64,000 nt of DNA from Galbula dea (lineage: Eukaryota > Chordata > Aves > Piciformes > Galbulidae): assembly GCA_013399015.1 (NCBI GenBank), contig VWZX01006814.1, positions 248,001 to 312,000 of the forward strand. The letters run 5' to 3'. Both the position numbers and the translations under genes were made by a program. Shown here piece after piece: positions 24,801 to 36,800 of this stretch. The notes below the pieces were generated by a model. That model did no database searches, was not told the origin of the DNA, and saw only the letters and a program-made list of their open reading frames with translations. Numbering within the stretch: the stretch's first letter is position 1; the number at the start of each line of letters is the position of its first letter.

Positions 24801-27800
24801 TACATGGAATTTGTGTTTGCAGGTAGAAATCACAATGATTTAATAAAGTTGGTGGGAGGAACGCAACAATGAGCATTCCCCAGCTAATTATGGGATCAGT
24901 GGGAACTCTTAGTATAGAAGCATTACTGAGACAGAGGGACCAAGACTGTGCTCGTATTTGTGTACTGCCGAACTGGGTACGTTAGCAGCTTTTAAAGATT
25001 TGTCTTTCGTTTTAGAAAATGTGAATTATTTCATCCAGTGGTCTCAGCTCATTCCTGTTAGGGAAAATTTCTTCCAGTGATTTGCATCAAAGTGGTCTGT
25101 GTTCAGCTACTTTCAAAAATAATATTCTGAGGGGAATGTGTATCAAATAGTCATTATACTGCAACTATTATTAACATGCTGCATTTTTAACAATATTATC
25201 ATAATACTATCTTATTAAAATCAGTATATCAGTAAGATGACTATTATTCCCAGACTTCATTTTGTGGCACCTCCTGTGAGAGGCTCTCAGGGATGTAGGA
25301 AGCAGCAACAGTTTTAATACAGAATTTCATACCACTTCATGGCTGTTATGTGTGCAGTTGCAGTATCTGTCTGTATTGTGTGAGCATCCTAGGCTTTTTG
25401 GATCTTCAGTGATTTGCACTGTATATATGTTTCCTAAGACTGTCCTAAAGAATTTACTACAATCGAGAAATCTGTAGATTTTCATGTGGGGCCATTATAT
25501 GATTCTGAATATCTTAGTATACCTTGAATTGGGAGCTGCTTTTCACAGAATCACAGAATGTTAGGAGTTGGAAGGGACCTTGAAAGATCGTCTAGTCCAA
25601 CCCCCCTGCCACAGCAGGATTCCCTAGACCAGGTCACACAGAAACACATTCAGATGGGTTTTGAATGTCTTCAGAGAAGGAGACTCCACAACCTGTCTGG
25701 GCAGTCTGTGCCAGTGCTCTGCCACCCTCACTCTGAAAAAATTTTTCCTTGTATTCACATGGAATCTCCTATGCTTCAGCTTACAGCCATTGCCTCTTGT
25801 CCTGTCACTGGGCTCCACTGAGAAGAGCCTGACACCATCCTCTTGACACCCACCCTTGACATATTTATAAGCATAAATGAGGTCACCCTTTAGTCTTCTC
25901 TTCTCCAAGCTAATGAGACCCAGCTCCCTCATCCTTTCCTCATATGGAAGATGTTCCAACCCCTTCATCATCTTTGTGACTCTGTGCTGGACTTTTTCAA
26001 GCAGTTCCCTATTCTTCTTCAACTGAGGGGCCCAAAACTGGACACAAGATTCCAGATGCGGCCTCACCAGGGTAGAATAAAGAGGGAGAAGAACCTCCCT
26101 TGACCTACTTACCACACCCCTTCTAATACACCCCAGAATCCCATTGGCCCTTCTGGCTGCAAGAGCACACTGCTGGCTCATGGTCATCCTTCCATCTACC
26201 AGGACCCCCAGGTCCCTTTCTCCTTCACTGCTCATCTGATCTAATTCCAAAACCTTCTGGAAGTAATGAATTACTGGACTTTGCAGGAAAATGATCAATC
26301 TGCTAATGCCATCAAGTGACTTTACAATGTAGAAGAAAATGTGTGGTATAGGAATTTCAATTTTACCCCTGTGGATGATCGATTTATACCCTGGAGTAAG
26401 ACAGTTGATTATTCATGTCATTATCTTTGTTTGCAATACTTAAAACATTATTAATGATCACAGATCAATCAGCGTCACCCTTCTCCCATCTCCCTCCCTG
26501 CCAGAGGAGTACTCTGTTAGCCTTTGGAATGCTGCTTTAATTTACCTTAACAGTCCACAGAGGCACAATATTGATAGTGCTGCTGATACTTGCAGTATGA
26601 GCTGAGGTCTTTCCATGGCACCTGAATAGACAAATCAGGTGATGAGAACATCTGCTTAAAGTAATCTTTCTCAGACAGTGTTGTGTGATTTATTGGGTCT
26701 TAGGAATTGGATATCTGTGACCTGAGATCTTTTCCCAGCAGTTGCTTGTACTCAGAAGTTTCCTGGCACTAGTCATATTACATGGCAAATGCATTGGGCA
26801 CTTTGGCATGTATTATCTATCTTTAGCTTTATGGGGAAAACATTGCTCTCTCTCCAGTGCTATTTATGGACAGTAGATCAAATATTATTCTAAAGAAATC
26901 AATGTCGTTAGTTGTATTCCACAGGTAGGGAAATTGAGGCAGAACAAGGGATGTGCCCATGACCAGTCTTTCAGTAAGCTGTCATGGGCAGAGCTTGGCA
27001 TTTAATCATCTCTCCTGAGCCCCAGATGAGTACCCCACCGTGCAGAATTTTCCCATTCCTTAGCAGGAAGGAGGTATTGAGTTAAGGCTGTAATACTCAG
27101 ACAAGGTGGACAGAGAGGTAAATGTGTGCAGGGACGAGAACTAGAAAAAGGTGTGCTGACTGGAGGCTTTTATTCTCTGAAGTGAGTAAAAAAACCTCTT
27201 ATAGAAGGACCCAGAATGACCAGCTGGCTGATACAATTTCTTTTCCCTAAGTAAAAGGACAAAATTTGCCTGATGACAATACAATCTAGATATTCTCCTA
27301 TAAAGGCTAATGTGCTTTGTTTCTTGTGCTTTTAAGTAAGGATGGATGGATTATGGGTCCTGTCTGTCTTCCTGCTAGAAGCTTGGTTGGGCTGTACAAA
27401 GCATTCAGGCCTGGTGTGGGGTATGCAGCTAGGGGTTGCGTGCTGTGCACACATGTTCCTCAGAGTCTTTCACCTTTCCAATACAAAAAAATCACAAAAT
27501 ATTCTGCTGCCCTGATCCCACCAGCCCTTGGGAGACTGAGAAACCATATGGCCTCATCACCATTTCAGCTCAGCCTGGCTTTGATACTGTGCAAGGTAGA
27601 AGGTGGTACAGCACACCAGCTTTTCTGGGAGCTGGGAAAGCTTGGTGCTGTGTTGTCTGCAGAGTTCCCTCTGAGAGATTTTTCATTATTGGGGTGCAGT
27701 GAGTAGTGGACAGCAGCTCTCTGGAGGAGCCATACTACAGTTTGAGGCATCTCACATAGTTTAGGTAGCGCTGAAAGCCTTTATTCTTAGGGAGAACTTG

Positions 27801-30800
27801 TATTTATATGATCATTGTACATGGTTTCCTTGTTCCTTGATCCCTTTGACCCACACCTGTAAAAATTCTCCTACTGTAACTGGTCAGCTACCTCATCACA
27901 CTGTTGCCCAGTCAGGTACAGATCTTGTCCCCTCTTCTGAGCCTTCTTCTCGCTGATATCTGGTGCCAGGCAAAGCTTCTCACCCAGCTCCACCACAAAC
28001 TGTCCTCGTCGCATGTGTTTGGAGCTTACATGTTCTAAGCAATGGCTTCCACATTTATGCCGGACATCTCTTGGTGGAAATCTGCTGATTCATAGGATGA
28101 AAGATTAAAATGACTGCACATGCTTTATTATCCAGCTGCTGGCAAAAGGGCGGCCCCTGCTTCTGTTGGAAGCACAGATGTGTCAGTGGAGGAAACACTT
28201 ATACCTGCCAGTATGTTTTCTGGAAGAAGGAGACAGCATCCTCAGGTGTCAAAGATGTCAGAAACTGGTTGTTTTTCAGGAGTGATTCAAAGAAGAGGGA
28301 GAACACTTCTGAAAAACAGCATTAAAAATTAACGTGCTTTCCCATGCCCCTTTCCAGGTGTCTTACACTCCCTTTCATGTTGTTGGGATTTCTTTTGAAG
28401 CAATTGTCAAGTAAAGTGGTTTGGGAACATTGACAATAAATTTTTTAGAGACCAGATTTCAAATGGTTTGGTTTGTCATTCAGTAAGTTCTTATTTTGAT
28501 AGCATTTAGTGTTTAAAAAAACAAAAATAAAACCCCTGCCTCCCCCATTGCCTTGTGCAGCTAATGGAGAAATCAAGCCTGTACTGTACGTCTGCCTTGT
28601 AATTATACGTTCTGCAGATTACTTACTAATTGCACTTGGCACGACTTGCTAACTAAAAGATCATGTGTAACATGTCATTTTGCAGTGGTTTTCCTTTTCT
28701 GCTGGAAGTTTAAAGGAGGTGCCTATTGGGCTGGTGAATAATCTCAGGGCTGTTTTCCAAAGCTGAAGGAAAAGGGTTATAACTGTACCACAGGATATTT
28801 ATTGCAAGGTTTTGGTTTTTTTCTTTATATTCACAAGAACTCTTCCCCTGACAATCTTCTCTACCCCTCCTGGCCTGGAATCTGGTAGTGGTACAGCTTT
28901 CCATGATAAGTTCAATACGGATTGCCAGTCAGTGAATTTGTCCAACACTGAATTTCTCTTCTGTGGAAAATCTCCACGCCATGACATTGTTTCACTTGGA
29001 AGTGGAAATAAAGCACTTCCTTCACATTTCATCTGCATGAAAAATTCTGTGAAATTCTCATTTGACCTTTCTTCTTGGGAAAGAGAATACAGACCAAGGT
29101 TTTCTTGAACAAATTTGTCATCATGCAAGCTGCTATCTGCTGTTGATATATTCTTGATATATTCTTTTTTTTTTTCTCCCTCTGAATAGTAGCAGTAGAA
29201 CAAGACTTTATATCTGAGATACGGTCTGTGGGAATTACACTAATTTGCACCAGCTGAAAAACCTAGATCCAAATGGATGGTACATTTTATTTGCAAGAAA
29301 ATGAAATTCTTCTTTCTAGAAAAAACTGCTATTTATCTTACTATTTCTATTCACAGACAGAAGTATTGTAGTCCTGAATCAGCACCCAGGTGCCCTCAGG
29401 CTGCTGTTCCTAGTTAACAGGTCAGCCAAAAGCAACTGAATTAGAAGCTCCAAAGTGGCTCTTAAAGACCATGTTTATTTTTTAGGAAAAAAACCCCCTA
29501 GGTATTGGCTTTTATTGACAATTGCTTACCTCTTCAGTCTCATCTTTGATCTTTTATTTCCTTTGCTTCCTGTCTCTTGCTCCCTGCATCATCTTGCCAG
29601 TCATGAGACAGTATAACTCTCATGCTCCCTCTTCCACTCTCCCTAATTGTTGATCTGTGTCATTTTCAATCAGATTCTTCTTCCTTGTCTTAGTCCCTTT
29701 CCATTCAATTTCCATGTAACTAGTGACCTCCTTTAACGTTAATTCCATCTAAACCCTAATAAAAACCAATCAGGAAGTTACTCAGCTCATTTGGTCTTCT
29801 CTAAAGTCATGATTTATGTTTAATTCATGTGGAAATAGCTCATCTCTCACTCCCCATCTGTAAAACCTAGCCCTGCCAGCGCAATTTGCCACTGTTCCAT
29901 TGCTGCTTGTGTGGGTTTGGCCCTAAAAACTCTGCCTGCATTGTGCAGCAGGCCTTGCCTTACTGCTACTTTCTTATGCAGAGGTGGCTTCAGACCCAGA
30001 TTTCATAACAAGTCTTCTTGTGTGAAATTGTCATAATTTTATTTTATTTTCTCAAAAACTATAAACGTCAGTAAATGATGGAGGTACATTCATGTATCAA
30101 GTCCTTCTGCAAGTGTGTGCACTGAGCCAGGATCTCTAGCAAAAATTCACCGTTTTCCCAGGTAAAGTAGGACCAGAGTAGCCTGGTTAGTAGGGAGAAA
30201 AATCCAAACCAAATCAAGGCAATTATGGAAGTGACAGACCCTTATACAGGAACACAGTGAATTCTCAGCTAGAGCTAATATGTTTGGCTGGATCTTGACT
30301 TATTGCCTCGCCACATCTGGCCTATGTTATTCAGCACTCTGGATCAGAGGAAAAGGCAGCAACTTGTTTGTGTTGCTTCTATATAGTCATGCCTTGCTGA
30401 GACTAAACTAATCAGTTCTCCTGGAGCATGGAACACTGGAATATAAAGTACAGTAACCAACAGCAAACCCCAACTCAGATCTGGCTAAGTGCCCAAAGAG
30501 GTCTTGAAGAAAAGCTTTAATCTCCAAGCTTACCAAGAGCGACAGGAATGGAAATGCAGAGCTTAGATAGATGCAGGCTTTATGGGGCAACCGTTCAGGC
30601 CCACATCCACATAGCATGCCCAGAAGTTAAATAGCTTTAGACCTCATGAATGTGGAGCAGCTGAATTTGAATTTTGACTGAATTCGAATTTTGTCCAAAT
30701 TTTAATTTTGTCATTGTCTTTTGCACTGATGGGCCCAAGCTGCTGCTGGACGGACCTACCCTGGGTGACTATAAGCCAGCCCATCTGACACTTGTCCAAG

Positions 30801-33800
30801 CGTTTTTCAGAGAGAAACTTTCCAGTCTGTTCTATGCCACTGTTGAGGTTAGCCCTGACCAAACTCTGCTCATGAAACCACATTGGTGGTATTTGCTGGG
30901 AAGGAAGATTTGCCTTGGATATACCTGGTTAGCTGTTAAAATTGAAGCAGTTGAAATATATGTTTCTTTCTGCTGGACATAAGAGAGAACAAGCACCTTC
31001 TATTGTGATTTGTTAGCTACTCAAAGCTCCTGTAGCTGAGACTGCCCAAATGTGGTGTGGCGCTTCCCCTATTTTTGGCAAGAGGACTTTCATCCCCTCT
31101 GGTAGACTAGAAGGCGACACACTTGTTTCCCTGCCAGGATGCAGTTATTCCAGATTGTACTTCACAGCACTTCTTGGGTTGACCCATTAAATTGCTACTT
31201 CTGGCACTACCTGTTAGACGCACAGATCATAGAATTGTTAGAGTTGTAAGGGACCTTAAAGATCATCTAGCTCCAACCACCCTGCCTGGCAGGGACATCA
31301 TCCACTAGATTAGGTTGCCCAGGGCCCCATTCAGCCTTGTCTTAAAAGCTTCCAGGAATGAGGCTTCCACAACCTTGCTGGGCAAGCTGTTCCACTGTCT
31401 CACCATACTCATGGTGAAGAACTTCCTCCAAATATCTAATCTAAATCTACCCTCCTCTAGTTTGCATCCATTTGCCCTGGTTCTATCACTACCTGACAGC
31501 CTAAAAAGTCCCTCACCAGCTCTCTTGTAGGCCCCTTTCAGATACTGGAAGGCCACAAGAAGGTCTCCTCGGAGCCTTCTCTTCTCCAGACTGAATAACG
31601 CCAACTCTCTCAGTCTGTCCTCATGGGAGAGGTGCCTCAGTCCTCTGATCATTCTCGTGGCCCTTCTGTGGACTCGCTCCAGCACCTCCATATCACTCTT
31701 GTAATAGGGGCTCCAGAACTGGATGCAATATTCCAGGTGGGCTCTCATGAGAGCAGAGTAGAGGGGGAGAATCATTTCCCTAGACCTGCTGGCCATGCTC
31801 CTCTTGATGCAGCCCAGACTACGGTTGGCCTTCTGGGCTGCAAGCACACACTGGCAGCTCATGTCAAGCTTCTTATCCACCAGCACTCCCAAGACTCTTT
31901 TCTCAGGGCTGCTTGGGAATTGGATAAGAGAAATGAAATGGTATCTTCAAAGCAATGTGAGAACTTGCCAGTTGAGTGGGGAGAAGCTACTCCTACCAAT
32001 CTCATTTTCCATCTCTTTCTTTGGAAATTCTTTTGTCCAGCCACAATTGGTACAAAAATCCACATATATGTACTGGAACATAATGCTAAGCATTTACTGA
32101 TAAATGAACACTAGCAGTTTTAAGATGTTGCAACCCTTTGCTGTTAGCCCAAACCTAGCTCTTGGGCCTTGCCACCCCAAAATAGATATGGTGGGGAGAG
32201 GTCATGTGTGTGAACCTTAGTCGCTATAGAAAAATATCTGGTGATGTAGTCCACAAAATGAATGAAAACAGAGTTCAACTGCAATACCTGATTTTGCTCA
32301 GTCAGGGTTTGTTCACTGTGATGGTTGTTTAGCCCATTTTTAATTCCACAAAAGATGATGGTTTTTATCACTTCCCAAGGAAAGTTATTTGAAAATCTGG
32401 TGGAGCCCCACAGATAACACTGTTTGTCCTTATGTTTGCCTACTGTCATAAAAGGTTCAAATGCACAACAGAGTCATCTTGAAATGTGAAGGCATCATGT
32501 TAGCTGGTCAATCAAAAATTACTGGAAGTATCCAGGTTGCATTTATTATTGGTGAGCAGTGCTCACAAGGTGTGCGGTTGCATGCTAGTTTCTCTGCATA
32601 TGAGCAGCTCTTATCTCTGAAGGCTGCACTGCAATGGTTGGTCAGGCTTTAAAAGCTTTTTATTAGCAAGGATGGGGGAAAAGTGATCCAGAACCATTTC
32701 TGCAACACAGAGAAAAACATCCTTCTCTGTTCACGCTCGTCTAATTACATTTAGTGTAGTATTGTTTCCATCTAAATTATAGCAATTATATACAAAGATC
32801 TTCTTTGAAATCATTTAATTAAAGAGTAGCTAACAGTCTGTGCTTTTGGAATGCTAATATATTGCCTTCCATTTAGGGAACTTTGCTTTTTCCCATTAAT
32901 TATCATTCTCACAGAAGAATTTTGATGGCAGAGGAGTTATTTTAATAGATTTAAAAAGCAGCTCTTTCTGATGATTTCATAAAGCACAAAGAAACCTTTT
33001 CCTCTCTTGCTGAGCAGTTAGCTAAGGGTCAGTCTGAGGAACAACATATTCCTTGAGATGCATTGGCTGCCAAAGCATCGGATTTCTCCAGCTCTGTTAT
33101 CTTCTGAGTTCAGACAAGTGTTTGTGTTTGATTATGTTCTCCCCTCCTCTTGATATATTTTCTATGTAATAAACACCCCAGTCAAATTCTGAATGTGTAT
33201 AAATCTGCTGATTTCTGCCTGCTGAGGTGCTTCTTTGCAAGAATGACATTTCAGTTATGCATCACATCCAGGAAAAACAAGATTCATGGGAGAGCTGCCT
33301 AGCTGTGCAATAGTACCCTGACAGCAATAGTGTGTGCTGAAAGCAGCCATGGCATAAGGGCTGCTGTCATTCACCCTGTCCCGTGGGAAAGTGGGGAGGG
33401 AAGCTGGAGTTAGAACTCCTACTTAGGTGCAGTTTTAGAGGATTTCTGCATCCCTAGTTGCTGCTGTTTCCCATTTCTCCCTTCCCCTTCCTTCTCCAAA
33501 TAAGTGCTCTGGACCCTTTATTGCTATGGTTTCTGTGGGTTTATCTTGGTACAGAAGTGCCTTCTGTGTTGACAAACGGAATCTGCAGTTTCTTCTGTTT
33601 ACCTGAATGAAGTGGTGTTTCTGCTAATAGTCCATAATTAGGACTGCACTAAGAAATGTTCTGAAGGACCAGCAACCATCCACCTAAAAATCCATTCCAC
33701 CACACAAGTCTTTCCCTACCTACTCTTTTCTAACTTGTATAGCATTTGTCACAGATGGTTCTTGTATCCTCTTCCTTCTTGTCAGCTTCTTGGAGCTTGT

Positions 33801-36800
33801 CTCTGTGGGCCAGAACTTGAATATAGAAAGGCGTCCACAGCAAGCCCATAACTCTAGCTTCTCAGATCTCCCCCACCTCCCTGTCTCTCCTTAATACCCA
33901 TGAGCTTAAACAGGTCTAAATGTGGGAACATGACTGATTCCTGGATGGTCTCTGTTTCACTAAAACAGCACAATGCAGAGGAATTTTGGTGCAGACTGCA
34001 GTCTACAGGAGTTGTTGTTTGAGCAGCAAGGGGAGAGCAAAGCCAACAACTCTGTGATTACAATCTAAATTAAGATGAAATAGAATAAAGAATGGCAGCA
34101 CACTGGGGACACAACATGATCTGGGTTGCAGTCAGTTCTTGGAAACTCAATAGAAGTTTTCTTTTGTTTCTCTTTTGCTTTCATAGGGAAATTTGTAAAT
34201 CATCTGTCTCCCTTTTTCTTTTTTAGTCTGGAATAACTAAAACCAAAATGTTAATTTCATAAGTGGCTTGGGTGATAATGTAGATTAATGAAAGAGTTGG
34301 TGCGATGTAAAAACCTATTCTTTCTCTGCCCTGTAAATCTAGCAACAGAATTGACACAACAACATTTTATGAGTGAATGTCAGAGAAGAGATGGGTTTTA
34401 GTACATACAGAATTTTTAAAACTGAAACCTGTATTTTAGATGAGATTTTAGGGTATTTTATACATTTGAGATAGTGAAGGACGTGGCATGTTACGACAAG
34501 TCAACATTATCATTGTTGGGGTTTTTTGTTGTTTATATGTATGGAGATATTCCCCTCTCAATGACAAGCTGTAATTGTGTTCATGACTTCTAAAGTCTGG
34601 TCACCTGTCCTAATTTCCTCCTATTACACACCTCTTTGGAAATACAGCTGCAGCTGACTGAAAAGCTGCTGCTTACTGAGAAAATCACAACTGGCTAAGG
34701 GAATAGGAAACTCCTGCTTGATCAAAAACTGAGCACCCTGCAACACTTAGGAAATGTTTCTGGATGGATGGATTCTTTTGTCTGGGTACATGGTGTAATT
34801 TATTAATTAAGCTGTGGTTTTGCTATGATTTTGCTTTCTTTGGTGAAAGTGTGAGATTCCAACAGATAGGCTCCCTTAATACTTATGGTGATGGTATATT
34901 GGTGATGTGTACAATCAGTGCTCCTTGTTGCTTTGGTCTTTTCTTTCCAGACACTTAAGCAGAAACATCACTTTCCTTGCATGTGTGAGGGCCATATAGT
35001 TGGAATGGCATTTAGAGGGACCTATGTTCTATAATCAGCTGTGCTGCTGATGTTCTTGTCGAAGCTTGTTTAGAAGCCTCTGGTTGTTGTTCAGTTTTAT
35101 ATGATCTCTTTCATCATTCCATTTGTAAAAGATCTGTGCTTTAGTTTTAAATTACAGTCTGAGTCCTTCCACTACGAGTGCTGACCCTTCAGCTCCAGAT
35201 GCTCCTGTGTACTGCCTTACTCAGTATGAGCCTTACGTTGCCCTGAGTTTTCATCCTGAAAATCAACTTATTACTTAGCTAGATGAACTATGGGGTATCA
35301 TCAGTGACTACTGGTGAGTGACCTACTCAAAAGAATTAAGAAAAAACTCTACTGATAATCTCACAGCAAGGATTGTAATTCCACTCCTACTAGTCCCAGT
35401 CAGCATTCACCAAGTGGAAAGATACTGGTGTCCTTCCAGGCCACTTGCCTACAGTCCATATCCCAAATGTTATTTTGGTTGGGTTTTTTACAACTCATTA
35501 AGTAGTAAGTTTGTGCAACACAAAAGTTCAACAGTAAAGGAACTAAGTCAACAAAGGCTTGATTTTGAGACAAACAAGCCTATGTATACATCAGAATTGC
35601 TGTCTTGACATTAGACACGTTACTCTCTGGTCTAGTTGTTTATTGTTCTTGAGTGATACCTAGCTGTCTATATTAGACTTGAGGCCCATTGTGCTGGGTA
35701 CTAGAGGCACAGAAGACCTTCCAACACAGCCTATACGAGAGGCCAGCAAAAGGTTAAACAATCCTAGGATGTTGTAGGAACAGGAAAACTTTATTAATGA
35801 CTGAAGAACATTTTCTGGCATCAAGCTCCAAGACAGTATTGGTTTTTGCAGCTGAGTTTCATAATACATTGTTTGCTTCATGGAAGTGTACCTCTGACTG
35901 ACACTGATTCTTTCTTTTTTTCCTCTTCCATGCTCAGGGTTTTTGGACACTTTAGCCTCCGTTCTGAATGGCAGCTGGTCAAGGTGGACTACAAGTCTAT
36001 CTTCAGCCGAAGGTGTAACAAAGATGATTACCAAACCTGGCATCTGCACAATCAGGTATTCCAACTGTGTAGGGAGGACACAATGGGGGTTCTTCTTCCC
36101 ATATGCTGTGTTGCCAGGTAGGAATGTACTTGTTCTTTTCAGCAGAGCACATGGATTTTTTTTTTTCCATCCATCAAGTCACAGTTCTAACCTGTTGATG
36201 CTTTACTTCCCCTGAAGCATATGCATGAATGAAAACAGGGCCTGCCTTCTCTGAGGAAGTAGGGGAGATTGTTCACTCCTCTTTCTGTGAAAATATTCCA
36301 CTGCACCAGCTGGATCCTTTTGCCCTCAGTGCTCAGAGAAATTAAAACCTCACCTTTTGATTGAATTGTAGGAAACATTGAGCTCTTTGTAGCTCTGTCA
36401 ACGATTCATGAAAATAATGTTCTTTCACTTTGCTTCTATTTTCCCTACTCAAAAATGAAAATAATAAAGAAAATAGCCTTGCAGGTGTCTGTAAAACTCT
36501 GGGGAGCCATTGAATAAAAGACAGTAGAGAAGACCAATTTTTTTCATTCTATATAAGGATTTAGGTCGTGAAGCTACTAGAGCTCAAAACCCTCTGAAGA
36601 TTACTTATGGGTTACTGGCCACCAGTATGATGTCCCATTCTCTCCAGGACAACACAACTACAGCCAGAACTCTAATATTCCTGAATGAAATCCATGAATT
36701 AGAAATGAGCATTAATTTTGAAAGGTTGTATCGGTAACTGAAGCCATAGAATTGAATAAATGAAAATAATTTAAATGAAACAAAAGGGAAGACAGGTAAC

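Larger units (their letters stand above)
21836..35937 (+). other. longest intron G-H (14.1 kb)
   Basis: A GT-AG phase 2 intron, a quarter of the visible gene. It holds two long antisense CR1 copies (25544-26240, 31225-31915), an interrupted CA repeat (24121-24153), an ATT-rich repeat (24429-24481), an AATTTTG array (30663-30715) and an AT-rich stretch at 32740-32990 with several homeodomain-like TAATTA cores. I find no supported nested gene. The remaining open frames are short and look random. Confidence 0.8.

Noticed and set aside
27317..27706. 129-codon plus-strand open frame with a second open frame of 88 codons inside
   Set aside because: No family motif in either frame and no splice context; it looks like chance in a moderately GC-rich stretch.
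30674..30982. 102-codon open frame with a protein-like middle ([19 protein letters not shown])
   Set aside because: No family recognised, no splice borders in place, and it begins inside the AATTTTG array.
31623..32114. 163-codon plus-strand open frame
   Set aside because: Most of it is the antisense of CR1 copy 7; the rest is unrelated flanking sequence.
35660..36064. 134-codon minus-strand open frame
   Set aside because: It overlaps exon H in antisense; the plus strand carries the conserved, spliced SORCS3 exon.
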